A stretch of DNA of 44,702 nucleotides from an uncultured Alphaproteobacteria bacterium (GCA_902826245.1 CADEEA010000022.1:1-44702); one strand, 5' to 3'. Numbered from the stretch's first letter, positions 33,496 to 41,128 are shown. Notes: generated from the letters alone by a model not told the origin. Numbers and translations: made by a program.

Positions 33496-33668
33496 GCACA
33501 CACATCAGCGCACTACGCGCAAAGCATGATCAGCTCGATCGCGGACTGATTGTGGAATTGTCGCGCCCGCTTCCCGACGAACAACGCGTGAAGGCGCTAA
33601 AGCTCGCAAAACTGCGACTGAAGGACAGGATCACAAGACTCACGCGTTACCCGCCAGCCCAGCATTAA
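33492..33668 (+). CDS. DUF465/YdcH family small protein
   Basis: 58 residues from the ATG at 33492, with AAGGAGAGGG directly upstream. The sequence follows the family pattern: HISALRAKHDQLDRGLIVEL, then PLPDEQRVKALKLAKLRLKD ending in RITRL ('H..Ld..I......p.pD...i..LKk.KL.lKD.i'). These short helical-hairpin proteins are common in alphaproteobacteria and have no known role. The longer frame from 33261 is not supported. A terminator follows. Confidence 0.85.
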   Translation: MSTHISALRAKHDQLDRGLIVELSRPLPDEQRVKALKLAKLRLKDRITRLTRYPPAQH

Positions 33669-33686
33669 ATCCCCTCCCCCAACTCA

Positions 33687-33721
33687 AAGCGCCTCCTTCC
33701 CCCCGGGGCGCTTGTTCTTTT
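33687..33721 (+). terminator. Rho-independent terminator after the DUF465 gene
   Basis: AAGCGCC (33687-33693) pairs with GGCGCTT (33707-33713) and is followed by GTTCTTTT (33714-33721). The loop is C-rich. The stem lies 18 bases past the stop codon on the plus strand, ahead of the convergent hydrolase gene. Confidence 0.65.
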
Positions 33722-33731
33722 GGCCTATCGC

Positions 33732-34634
33732 TCAGTCCACTTTCGCCAAAAACCCCAACAACGCGTCCCAGGCCTCCGGCTCGTCCAGCATCGGCGCGTG
33801 GCCGATGTCGGCGACTTCGACGCTGTCCAAATCCGGCTTCAGCGCTCGCATTTCGGCCACCGTCTCCGCACTGAGCAAATCCGAGATCGCGCCGCGCACG
33901 CTGAGCACAGGTTTGGTCGCAAGCGCCTGGAACAAGGGCGTCATATCTGGTGGCGGCGCGTCGCCAGCGGCCGCGAAAGCGAGCGCGATATGTGGATCGT
34001 AATCGGTCTCGATCAGGCCATCGTCGCGCTGACGGAAAGTGCGGCGCGCGAACGCGTCCCAGAACGCGCTGTCCTCCAATCGCTCGGGATAGGCCGCCCC
34101 GGCGATTGCGCGCACCGCTGCTGCCGCCTCGCCCCAGTGCGCGACCGGGCGGGTGACGCCCACATACGAAGCGATGCGCGCAATTCCCTCGGGCGATAAT
34201 TTCGGCCCGACGTCATTGAGCACAGCGGCGACGATCCGATCCGGCGCCAACGCCGCGATCGCCATTGCGATGATGCCGCCCATGCTGGTGCCGATAAACA
34301 CTGCCTGTTTGATCTCGAGCTTGTCCAACATCGCGATCACGTCTTGGGCGTACACCGCCGGTACATAATGGGCGGGGTCGGGATCGTTGGCGCTCTTGCC
34401 GCGCCCCCGCATGTCCGGGACCATCACGCGCCTGCCGCACGCGGCGATACGCGGGGCGATGATCGCAAAATCGCGCGAATTTCGCGTCAGCCCGTGCAGG
34501 CACACGACCGGCGCGCCCGTCGCCGGCTGCAGCGCGGGATAATCGCGCGCATAGAGCGCAAGGCCATCGACCGTCGCGAAAATGCGCTCTTCGAAACCAC
34601 CGATAAAAGAAGAGGCCGCGCTATCCATCTGCAT
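33732..34634 (-). CDS. Alpha/beta hydrolase
   Basis: 300 residues. Standard fold-1 hydrolase: oxyanion segment VCLHGLTRNSRDF (44-56), PDMRGRGKS (73-81), nucleophile elbow IGTSMGG with Ser117, a late aspartate in RALKPDLDSVEVAD and histidine in IGHAPMLDEPE. Members include esterases, haloalkane dehalogenases and lactonases; the substrate cannot be told. Its start overlaps the 3' end of the small membrane-protein gene at 34621-34806 by 14 bases. Confidence 0.92.
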   Translation of the reverse strand: MQMDSAASSFIGGFEERIFATVDGLALYARDYPALQPATGAPVVCLHGLTRNSRDFAIIAPRIAACGRRVMVPDMRGRGKSANDPDPAHYVPAVYAQDVIAMLDKLEIKQAVFIGTSMGGIIAMAIAALAPDRIVAAVLNDVGPKLSPEGIARIASYVGVTRPVAHWGEAAAAVRAIAGAAYPERLEDSAFWDAFARRTFRQRDDGLIETDYDPHIALAFAAAGDAPPPDMTPLFQALATKPVLSVRGAISDLLSAETVAEMRALKPDLDSVEVADIGHAPMLDEPEAWDALLGFLAKVD

Positions 34635-34806
34635 CTCCTATTTGAACCTCGACGGGCGCCCTCACCGACGGGGCTTCGCCCCACGCCATCGCCAGAAACG
34701 CCGTGATCAGCGCCGCGCTCACCGCCAAGCCCCAGGCGCGCAAAGAGTGGAGGTCCAGCGACGCCAAATCGATGCGCCAGCTGCGCCGGGGCGGCACGGA
34801 ATTCAT
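34621..34806 (-). CDS. Small single-helix membrane protein, unknown
   Basis: 61 residues. A basic N terminus (PPRRSWRIDLASLDLHSLRA) precedes one hydrophobic helix (WGLAVSAALITAFLAMAW) and a short acidic end. The Shine-Dalgarno sequence is weak. The 14-base overlap with the hydrolase start and the shared strand argue for a real, co-transcribed gene, but a chance frame is possible. Confidence 0.45.
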   Translation of the reverse strand: MNSVPPRRSWRIDLASLDLHSLRAWGLAVSAALITAFLAMAWGEAPSVRAPVEVQIGDADG

Positions 34807-34870
34807 CGCGCGGTCGCCCTATTGGATTCCGAGATAGCTTTGCGCCCCAAGACTCTTCCCTCCCCTCGAC

Positions 34871-34888
34871 TCGGCCATACTTGGCCGA
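34871..34888. promoter_or_regulatory. Perfect inverted repeat between divergent genes
   Basis: TCGGCCA (34871-34877) and TGGCCGA (34882-34888) with a 4-base spacer lie in the 138-base gap between a minus-strand small gene and a plus-strand unknown gene. No U-run follows. Operator or hairpin; no factor can be named. Confidence 0.35.
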
Positions 34889-34944
34889 CCGCAGAAACTA
34901 GACAATGTCCCTCCGCCGCCTGGAGTGCTAAATACTGGACCTCG

Positions 34945-35637
34945 ATGAGCATTTTCCCCATTGCAGCGAATATCGCGGCGGCGCGCGTTCCTGACGCGCC
35001 GCGCGCGCGCACTGAGGACGAGGCCGTCATCCGGGCGGGCGGACCAGTGTTCCTCACCGCCGAGGAATTGGCCGAGAGTTTCAAGACGCCGGGCGACGCC
35101 GAAAGCGCTGTCCCCGATCTCTATGGGTCGGGCATCTACGAAATGTACTGGCGTGACGGCGCCTGGCGGGTGGCGATGCGCTATTGGCGTCCCGCACCGC
35201 CGGCACCGGTGGCGCGCACCGTGGAAGCGGCGATGAAGCGGCCCCTCGGCCACGCCCGTACGCCGGAGGCGGCACGCGCCCTGCTCGGCGCGCCAGCCGA
35301 ACTCGCCCGCGCGACGCTTCCCAATCTTTATGTCGACCACAAGCAGGTGCTGAAGCGCTGGGGTGAGGTGATCAGGAGCGGGCTCGGCGAGATCGTCGAG
35401 CGCGAGGGCAAGTTCGCGCTCATGGCTTCATTCTGGCGGCCCATGCATGCGCCCGGAATTGCCGCACCGCTCGCGCCCGCTGAGCGCAGTGAACTCGCCG
35501 CCCGCGTCGCCGCGCCGCTGAAGGTCGACGCGCCCCAGGAGGATCTCGATTTCGGCCTGTTCGAGGATCAGGCGCCGGAAAATCCCAATGTGGTGCTGGT
35601 TACCGAGGAAGGCGACGGGCGCTTTCGGGGGGAGTAG
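34945..35637 (+). CDS. Protein of unknown function with an internal repeat
   Basis: 230 residues from the ATG at 34945 (MSIFPIAANIAAARVPDAPR); the frame upstream overlaps other genes. No signal peptide or membrane helix. Two segments resemble each other: IYEMYWRDGAWRVAMRYWRP, and later GEIVEREGKFALMASFWRPM, each ending WRP followed by Pro/Ala-rich residues. This suggests two copies of a small beta unit. The C terminus is acidic. I do not recognise the family and have no basis for a function. Confidence 0.7.
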   Translation: MSIFPIAANIAAARVPDAPRARTEDEAVIRAGGPVFLTAEELAESFKTPGDAESAVPDLYGSGIYEMYWRDGAWRVAMRYWRPAPPAPVARTVEAAMKRPLGHARTPEAARALLGAPAELARATLPNLYVDHKQVLKRWGEVIRSGLGEIVEREGKFALMASFWRPMHAPGIAAPLAPAERSELAARVAAPLKVDAPQEDLDFGLFEDQAPENPNVVLVTEEGDGRFRGE

Positions 35638-35680
35638 GTTCGTTGGCAAGGTGTACGGACCAATGATCGGGGAACCAGTT

Positions 35681-35786
35681 CCGTCATTCCGGACGCGCGG
35701 AGCGCGATCCGGAACCCAGGGGCGACAGCCACGCTCTACGATCCTCCGGGTTCCAGGCTCCGCCTCTGGCGGCCCCGGAATGACGG
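35681..35786. repeat. Nested palindromic intergenic repeat (MITE/REP-like)
   Basis: Perfect 12-bp terminal inverted repeats CCGTCATTCCGG (35681-35692) and CCGGAATGACGG (35775-35786) enclose an inner pair GGAACCC (35711-35717) / GGGTTCC (35748-35754). The whole 106-base element can fold into one long hairpin. It lies in the gap between the unknown 230-residue gene and mutT. 'GTCATTCCGG...CCGGAATGAC' elements are familiar as dispersed repeats in proteobacterial genomes; only one copy is in this window. Confidence 0.7.
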
Positions 35787-35882
35787 ATAGAGCGTTTTGT
35801 ACAAATTGAAGAGAACTGAATATGAGCCGTTTATTCCGATTCACCCTAACGCCTTTCAACCATCCATCCACACGGCTTTTTC

Positions 35883-36323
35883 ATGCAAATCGGCGATAAG
35901 ACAGGTTCAACGCGAGAGCTGCTTTTGGTGGCGGCGGCCGCGTTGATCGATGCGCAAGGCCGGGTGCTGATCACGCAGCGGCCTGCGCACAAGGCGCTCG
36001 GCGGGCTTTGGGAATTTCCCGGCGGCAAAGTCGAGCCAGGCGAAGCGCCGGAAGCGGCTTTGGTGCGGGAACTGAAGGAGGAACTGGATTTGAACCTTGA
36101 ACCAGACAGCCTCGATCCGTTCGCGTTCGCCTCCCACGCCTATCCGGATTTCCATTTGCTGATGCCGCTCTACATCGCGCAACGCTGGGCGGGCGAGCCG
36201 AAACTCAATCCCGACGCGGTTGCAGCGCTCGCCTGGGTGCGGGCGCGCGAGCTGCGCGACTATGAAATGCCGCCAGCCGATGTCGGCCTGGTGCAGCGAT
36301 TGATCGAACGCGAGGCCGCGTGA
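35883..36323 (+). CDS. mutT: MutT-type Nudix hydrolase (8-oxo-dGTP diphosphatase)
   Basis: 146 residues. The Nudix box is GGKVEPGEAPEAALVRELKE followed by ELDL, a full GX5EX7REUXEE motif. The preceding VLITQRPAHKALGGLWEFPG is the MutT-specific sequence that distinguishes 8-oxo-dGTP diphosphatases from other Nudix enzymes. It would clean the nucleotide pool and prevent A:T to C:G changes. Its TGA shares a base with the ATG of the flp pilin gene (TGATG, 36321-36325). Confidence 0.92.
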   Translation: MQIGDKTGSTRELLLVAAAALIDAQGRVLITQRPAHKALGGLWEFPGGKVEPGEAPEAALVRELKEELDLNLEPDSLDPFAFASHAYPDFHLLMPLYIAQRWAGEPKLNPDAVAALAWVRARELRDYEMPPADVGLVQRLIEREAA

Positions 36324-36490
36324 TGGTGAAGCATTTCCTCCGTGACGAACGCGGCGCCACCGCGATTGAGTACGCACTGATCGCGGCCCTGATCGGCGTC
36401 GCCATCGTCGCCAGTATTGGCGGCCTGGGCGACAGCGTGAACGCGATGTTCACCGATGTCGGCACGGAAGTGGACGGCGTGAACCAGTAG
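36323..36490 (+). CDS. flp: Flp/Fap type IVb pilin
   Basis: 55 residues. The basic leader MVKHFLRDERG ends at Gly11, the expected prepilin peptidase site. The mature part starts ATAIEYALIAALIGVAIVAS, with Glu at +5 and Tyr at +6, the Flp hallmark, followed by a short hydrophilic tail (DSVNAMFTDVGTEVDGVNQ). Flp pilins build tight-adherence pili exported by Tad machinery. No tad/cpa gene is in this window. The start codon overlaps the mutT stop, an unexpected partner. It ends 3 bases before the convergent HNH gene. Confidence 0.9.
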   Translation: MVKHFLRDERGATAIEYALIAALIGVAIVASIGGLGDSVNAMFTDVGTEVDGVNQ

Positions 36491-36492
36491 GC

Positions 36493-37053
36493 TCACGCCT
36501 CCAGTTCGACATCCCAGTAGAGATAATCCATCCAGCTTTCGTGCAAATGGTGTGGCGGAAAGCGCCGTCCTACGTGCTGGAGTTCGTGCATGGTCGGCCG
36601 CCGCGGCTTGCGGTACGGGCGCATGGCGGCGTGGCGCGCATACTTGCCGCCCTTGCGCAGATTGCATGGCGCGCAGGCGGTGACGATGTTTTCCCACGTG
36701 GTGCGCCCGCCCTTTGAGCGCGGCACCAGGTGGTCGAACGTCAGATCGTCGCTCGCGCCGCAATATTGGCACGCGAACCCGTCGCGCAGGAACACGTTGA
36801 AGCGGGTGAAAGCCGGCGGGCGATCCTGGGCCACGTAATCCCGCAACGAGATCACCGAAGGCAGGCGCATCTCAAACGAGGGCGAATGGATCAGCTTGTC
36901 GTAATGCGCGACAACGTCGACGCGCTCGAGGAACACCGCCTTGACCACTTCCTGCCACGGCCACAACGACAACGGGTAATAGGAAAGCGGCCGGAAATCG
37001 GCGTTCAGCACCAGCGCCGGAAAGCCCGCGAGCGGAGCGCTGGAAACGTTCAT
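36493..37053 (-). CDS. HNH endonuclease family protein
   Basis: 186 residues. The HNH core is DGFACQYCGASDDLTFDHLV, then PRSKGGRTTWENIVTACAPC and NLRKGG: two CxxC-type zinc pairs plus the DH and N residues of the motif. The N-terminal region (LVLNADFRPLSYYPLSLWPW) is the domain found in a widespread chromosomal HNH family of proteobacteria, not linked to mobile elements. DNA cleavage is expected from the fold; the biological role is not established. Confidence 0.9.
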   Translation of the reverse strand: MNVSSAPLAGFPALVLNADFRPLSYYPLSLWPWQEVVKAVFLERVDVVAHYDKLIHSPSFEMRLPSVISLRDYVAQDRPPAFTRFNVFLRDGFACQYCGASDDLTFDHLVPRSKGGRTTWENIVTACAPCNLRKGGKYARHAAMRPYRKPRRPTMHELQHVGRRFPPHHLHESWMDYLYWDVELEA

Positions 37054-37212
37054 CGCTGGCCTCTGCGCCAGGCGAAACGTTGATCGGGGGTCAAGCCAGT
37101 GAAACTGAAGACAGGGACTCCTTGTTGGCCTTCATTATAGCACAGCGCCCCGCGGCCATAGCCGATTCTCGGCGACAGCTTCGTGACGGCGCGGCGACGT
37201 GTCCGAGAAGCC

Positions 37213-37890
37213 TCAGCCCGCCGCCATGATTCGCTGTTTTTTCAAATAATTAGCCAGGAACGCCTCTCCCAGCTCAAGCCCATCCGGCCCGATCGAATGG
37301 GGCACGCCGAAGGACACATGCCATTGCGCGCCGTGTCCAGCGGCCGCCAGGCCCTCGGCTGAGTCGAACAGGGCCGCCACCGGGATCATTGGGTCGCGGT
37401 CGCCGTGCACGAGCAGAACCGGGGGCTTTGCCCGCATCTCCTCCTTGAGCTTCTTGGCCGCAACCAACACCCCAGAATAACCCAGGATCGCCGCCGGAGC
37501 GCGCGCACGCCGAAGGCCTACATGCAGCGCCATCATGGTTCCCTGCGAGAACCCGACCAGCGCCAGGCGGCTATCGTCCAGGCCATGTTTTTCCAGCTCT
37601 CGATCCAGGAAACTATCCACCGAGAGCGCGGCGCGGCGCGCGCCTTGCTCCATCAGATGCGGGTCCATGTTGGTGATCGGGAACCACTGGTAGCCGCCGG
37701 GCGCTTGGGGAACCGACTCGATGGCGTTTGGCGATACGAACGCCGCACCGGGCAGCGCTTTCTGCCAGTAGGGCGCAAGGCTGATAAGGTCGGCCCCATT
37801 GGAGCCGTAGCCGTGCAGGAACACCACCAGCGCGTCGGGTTTACCGCCACGCGCCGGCGGCAAGCGGGGGCCGTCGATGAAGACTGTCAT
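37213..37890 (-). CDS. Carboxylesterase/phospholipase-type alpha/beta hydrolase
   Basis: 225 residues, normal for the EstB/YpfH family of small carboxylesterases. LVVFLHGYGSNGADLISLAP is the oxyanion segment; the nucleophile is Ser115 in LVGFSQGTMMALH. PVLLVHGDRDPMIPV supplies the aspartate and FGVPHSIGPDGL the histidine. QAPGGYQWFPI is family-specific. It acts on short acyl esters or lysophospholipids in the cytoplasm. It is divergent from gluQ with a 49-base gap. Confidence 0.92.
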   Translation of the reverse strand: MTVFIDGPRLPPARGGKPDALVVFLHGYGSNGADLISLAPYWQKALPGAAFVSPNAIESVPQAPGGYQWFPITNMDPHLMEQGARRAALSVDSFLDRELEKHGLDDSRLALVGFSQGTMMALHVGLRRARAPAAILGYSGVLVAAKKLKEEMRAKPPVLLVHGDRDPMIPVAALFDSAEGLAAAGHGAQWHVSFGVPHSIGPDGLELGEAFLANYLKKQRIMAAG

Positions 37891-37939
37891 GGGCGCAGTG
37901 CTAGCGAGTCCCGGGCGCGGGCGGTAGCCTCAAGCGCCC

Positions 37940-38764
37940 ATGTCTTTCGTCACACGCTTCGCCCCCTCGCCCACCGGCTACCTGCACCTAGGCCACGCCT
38001 TCTCTGCGTTGACCGCGTTTGACGCGGCGCAGGCAGCGGGCGGGCGGCTTTTGCTTCGGATCGAGGATCTCGACCGGGGCCGTTGCCGGCCGGAATATGA
38101 GGCGGCGATTTTCGAGGACCTGACCTGGCTTGGAATAAAGTGGACCGAGCCGGTGCGGCGCCAGTCCGAGCATATGCATGAATACCAAGTGGCGCTGAAC
38201 ACGCTGATCGCGCGTGGATTGGCGTATCGCTGTTTCCGCACCCGCAAGGAGGTTGCCGAGGCGATCGCGTCGGCGCCGCACGGCGCGGCGGAGGAAGCGT
38301 TCCGCGGCGAAGCTTTGCCGAGCGCCGAAGAAGCAACACGACTCTCGCGGGGCGAGGCGTTCGCGTGGCGCTTATCGCTGACGCGGGCGCGCGCGGCGCT
38401 TGGCGATGCTTTCGAGACGCTCAACTTCGAAGATGAAACCGGCGCAGTGCGCGCCGAGCCCGAGCGGCTGGGCGACGTGGTGCTAGCGCGCAAGGACTTT
38501 CCGGCCAGCTACCATCTGGCGTCCGTGCTCGACGACGCGCTGCAAGGTGTCACCCACGTGATCCGCGGCGAGGATCTGCGCGAGGCCGCGCATCTGCATG
38601 TACTGTTGCAGGCGTTGCTCAATTTACAAACGCCGCGCTACCGCCACCACCGCCTGATCCTCGGCGACGACGGCAAACGCCTGGCCAAACGCGACGCGGC
38701 CTCCACCGTACGCAGCCTACGTCAAGCCGGCGCGACCCCGGCTGACGTGCGCGCCATGCTTTAG
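37940..38764 (+). CDS. gluQ: Glutamyl-Q tRNA(Asp) synthetase
   Basis: 274 residues. It opens with TRFAPSPTGYLHLGHAFSAL, the class I HIGH motif (HLGH, 16-19), followed by GGRLLLRIEDLDRGRCRPEY. The KMSKS equivalent is KRLAKRDAA near residue 247. The short length with no anticodon-binding domain marks GluQRS rather than GltX. It attaches glutamate to queuosine at position 34 of tRNA(Asp). The zinc-binding cysteines of the E. coli enzyme are mostly missing (only YRCFRT remains). Confidence 0.94.
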   Translation: MSFVTRFAPSPTGYLHLGHAFSALTAFDAAQAAGGRLLLRIEDLDRGRCRPEYEAAIFEDLTWLGIKWTEPVRRQSEHMHEYQVALNTLIARGLAYRCFRTRKEVAEAIASAPHGAAEEAFRGEALPSAEEATRLSRGEAFAWRLSLTRARAALGDAFETLNFEDETGAVRAEPERLGDVVLARKDFPASYHLASVLDDALQGVTHVIRGEDLREAAHLHVLLQALLNLQTPRYRHHRLILGDDGKRLAKRDAASTVRSLRQAGATPADVRAML

Positions 38765-39366
38765 AAGATCGCCGGCCGCACCGCCCGCGCCTTGATCCAT
38801 GCCGCCAGCCGCAGCGCCGCCGCCAGCGCAAGCAAGGAGAGCGTCGGAATCGCCAATTCCGGATGCGTCTCAAGTCGCCCCCAATAGGAGAACGCGAAGA
38901 TCGCAGCGATTGCATAACTGCCAACAGTGTGAAGCAAGCGCCAGCGCGCGGGGCCTAGCGCGCGCACAGCAGAATCATTCGACGTAAGCGCCATCGCAGC
39001 CAACAGCACATAGCCCGCGCCACCGCCGAGGACGCCCACCGGACTTGCGGGCGCTCCGAACACCAGAATTGCGACGAGCAACGCGACCAGATGCACGGCG
39101 TGCGCGCCGGCAAAACTCAGACCAATTGCGCGCCGCCGCCGCAGCAGAATGGTGCGCCAGCCGCCGGGCCACAGCCGCGCCAGCGCGGAGGCCGACCAGG
39201 CAAGCACGAACACAGGAAACGAGAATCGCGCCGTCAGCCGCGCCGCGGCAAGCGCACCATCACGCGTCCATCCGCCTTCGGCTGCAGCCGCAACCACCGC
39301 AATCGCCGTCGCGGCTAGCATCGTGAGCGTGATAATCAAGGGGGTGGGAAGGAGGCGGCGGCTCAT
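38761..39366 (-). CDS. Ferric-reductase-like (MsrQ-type) membrane protein
   Basis: 201 residues from the ATG at 39366 (MSRRLLPTPLIITLTMLAAT). About six membrane helices. Histidines in SFAGAHAVHLVALLVAILVF and ARWRLLHTVGSYAIAAIFAF, with the loop LTSNDSAVRALG ('lTS.d.a.r.lG..rW..LH'), fit the ferric reductase-like transmembrane domain shared by MsrQ and YedZ. Such proteins bind heme b and pass electrons. No msrP partner is adjacent. It overlaps the gluQ stop by 4 bases from the other strand. Confidence 0.7.
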   Translation of the reverse strand: MSRRLLPTPLIITLTMLAATAIAVVAAAAEGGWTRDGALAAARLTARFSFPVFVLAWSASALARLWPGGWRTILLRRRRAIGLSFAGAHAVHLVALLVAILVFGAPASPVGVLGGGAGYVLLAAMALTSNDSAVRALGPARWRLLHTVGSYAIAAIFAFSYWGRLETHPELAIPTLSLLALAAALRLAAWIKARAVRPAIF

Positions 39367-39539
39367 CGTGCCAGCGTGCATACTGCTTGCAAGGCCGCGG
39401 CGCAAACTGGGGTTGTACGATGATGCGCTCGCGTCTGAGGTTATCGCTAATGGGCGTTCACCTCACCTCTGCTCGGCAACCATGTTCGCACACGTTCCGC
39501 CAAGCATACGCCGCTAGGATGATGGGCGGCGGACCAGAC

Positions 39540-39926
39540 ATGAAGTGGATCGATCACCCCAATTATTTCGGCCCTTGCAGGCGTCGCGACTGGCTGCCTG
39601 TGCGCTTGGTCGAGCGACGCTCCGACGACTTTTCTGGGGCCCCGCCGCCCCTCTCCACCGCGCTGCGCCAGTTGCGCCAGTACGTGCTCGACGCACAGGG
39701 CGCGCGCCTGCCAATTTTCATCACGCGCGTGGAATCGACGGCGCTGCTCGCTCGTATGCAACGTGAGCCGGAGGTGTCGGCCGCGCTATTGCGGTTGGCG
39801 GCGGTGGCGGCCCTCGGCGCGGCGCGCGATGTGGGCCCCGACCTGATCGATCTGCTCGACCGCGCGCACCGAGCGCTGCGGTCGGATGAACCCGCCGGCC
39901 TGACGCGAATTCCGGAAACGCGCTGA
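39540..39926 (+). CDS. Unknown protein, paralogue of the next gene (copy 1)
   Basis: 128 residues from the ATG at 39540 (MKWIDHPNYFGPCRRRDWLP). It shares with the next gene the opening W(I/V)D....YFGP.RRR, then RR.D, then the segment PLSTALRQLRQYVLDAQGAR and the C-terminal DLIDLLDRAHRALR. No signal peptide or membrane helix; mostly helical. The 'YxGPxRRR' motif resembles linkers in Caulobacterales signalling proteins, but that is only a resemblance. The longer frame from 39387 overlaps the divergent membrane-protein gene. Function unknown. Confidence 0.7.
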   Translation: MKWIDHPNYFGPCRRRDWLPVRLVERRSDDFSGAPPPLSTALRQLRQYVLDAQGARLPIFITRVESTALLARMQREPEVSAALLRLAAVAALGAARDVGPDLIDLLDRAHRALRSDEPAGLTRIPETR

Positions 39927-39961
39927 ATTCTGGCGAGCGGCCACGTCAGATTACAAACCCG

Positions 39962-40011
39962 GTAACCCCTTCTGAACGGTTCGGAAACCCATCGGGCGTA
40001 ATGCGGGTTAC
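39962..40011. promoter_or_regulatory. Inverted repeat upstream of paralogue copy 2
   Basis: GTAACCC (39962-39968) and GGGTTAC (40005-40011) are perfect inverted 7-mers with a 36-base spacer, ending 20 bases before the ATG at 40032. They could mark a regulator binding region. No regulator can be named. Confidence 0.25.
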
Positions 40012-40031
40012 TGAGGCATCAGGCGCCCGTC

Positions 40032-40385
40032 ATGGATTGGGTTGATTACAAGGACTATTTTGGGCCTGACCGCAGACGCGGCCGGGGCAAACGGCTCATG
40101 GATCGGCGCAAGGACAATGTCTCCACCCGCGCACCCTCCCTGCGAACGGCTCTGCGTCAGTTGCGTATGCGCGTGCTGGAAGCGGACGGTGCTGGGGCGG
40201 AAGCCTTTATTGAACGGGTACAAGCGGTTGTGACTTTGGCCGCCATCCACGACGAGCCCAAAGCCGGCGACATGCTCTCGCGCATGGCCATCCATTTGAT
40301 GCGCGCCAATGGCGCGGACGTGCGCGAACAACTTTATCGCGCGCTCGACAGGGTCCAGGACGCCATCGTCAAGGAAGATTGCTGA
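40032..40385 (+). CDS. Unknown protein, paralogue of the previous gene (copy 2)
   Basis: 117 residues: MDWVDYKDYFGPDRRRGRGK, then DRRKD, SLRTALRQLRMRVLEADGAG and EQLYRALDRVQDAIV. It aligns with copy 1 over most of its length, with different spacing after the RRR motif. No membrane helix or signal peptide. It has its own 105-base upstream gap with an inverted repeat, so it may be expressed separately from copy 1. Function unknown. Confidence 0.75.
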   Translation: MDWVDYKDYFGPDRRRGRGKRLMDRRKDNVSTRAPSLRTALRQLRMRVLEADGAGAEAFIERVQAVVTLAAIHDEPKAGDMLSRMAIHLMRANGADVREQLYRALDRVQDAIVKEDC

Positions 40386-40398
40386 CTGATCCGACCAA

Positions 40399-40692
40399 TC
40401 AATCGGGATAATGCCGCTCGCCCGGCCAGCCCTCGATCGCCTCAATCGTCTCGTGCGCGCGTTCGAGCTTGTGGTCGGGCACGTTGGAAATGCGCGCGGC
40501 TTCGATCCACGCCTTGATCGCGGTGGGCGCCAGGCGATCGCGCCCGCATAGCACGAAGAACGGCTCGTCCTTCGCCAACCCGCCCAACGAGCCGAACTCC
40601 AGCTCGGCCGCCAAGAAATTGTAGCCCGCCTCGCGTAGCATAGTCGCACACTGCGCCAAGACTTCGCACCCGCTTTCACCGCTTGACGACAT
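40399..40692 (-). CDS. Hypothetical protein
   Basis: 97 residues, with a good ribosome-binding site (GGAGGG) seven bases before the ATG. It has cysteines at 9, 15 and 49 and a central helical stretch (AIKAWIEAARISNVPDHKLE) followed by AHETIEAIEGWPGE. No membrane helix, signal peptide or known motif. It is convergent with paralogue copy 2 (13-base gap) and downstream of a two-gene membrane pair on the same strand. Confidence 0.65.
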   Translation of the reverse strand: MSSSGESGCEVLAQCATMLREAGYNFLAAELEFGSLGGLAKDEPFFVLCGRDRLAPTAIKAWIEAARISNVPDHKLERAHETIEAIEGWPGERHYPD

Positions 40693-40707
40693 ACGTCCCT
40701 CCAGAAT

Positions 40708-41118
40708 CTATTTGATGCCACGCCTGCTTAGCTCTTCACCGACGCGCCCGAGCTCCCTGGCCAGAAACTCGATGGATGCGCGCCGAGAGCGAACCTGATC
40801 GATCAGCAGACTTCGCTCGATGTAGCGGTCCGCGTAGCGCTGAACGCCAACAATGGACAGCGCACCTCCCGCGAGCGTCAAGAAGCCCATAAAGGTAAAA
40901 ACGGCAACGCCCGGCAGGCTCGCTGCCGAGATTGCTAATCCCGCAAACGTAAGGATGCCGTCGGCCCTGAAGCCGTTGGAAAGACCCGCACGATGCCCGT
41001 CGAGATAGGCGTAGTCCCGCTCGATGCGGCGCAACTGCTGTTCACAATGCTCACTATACGCCTCTAACTCGCGACGGCTCAAATCGGCAAGCGCTCGCGG
41101 TTCAAAAAAACGAGCCAC
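40708..41118 (-). CDS. Two-helix membrane protein with coiled coils, unknown (second of a pair)
   Basis: 136 residues from a GTG at 41118, ten bases after the preceding gene's stop; the frame is open further but overlaps that gene. A helical N terminus (LSRRELEAYSEHCEQQLRRI) precedes two hydrophobic helices (GILTFAGLAISAASLPGVAV and TFMGFLTLAGGALSIVG). A long charged helix follows (DQVRSRRASIEFLARELGRV). The coiled coil-hairpin-coiled coil layout resembles small two-helix membrane effectors, but there is no family hit I can name. Confidence 0.6.
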   Translation of the reverse strand: MARFFEPRALADLSRRELEAYSEHCEQQLRRIERDYAYLDGHRAGLSNGFRADGILTFAGLAISAASLPGVAVFTFMGFLTLAGGALSIVGVQRYADRYIERSLLIDQVRSRRASIEFLARELGRVGEELSRRGIK

Positions 41119-41128
41119 ACTCAGCTGC

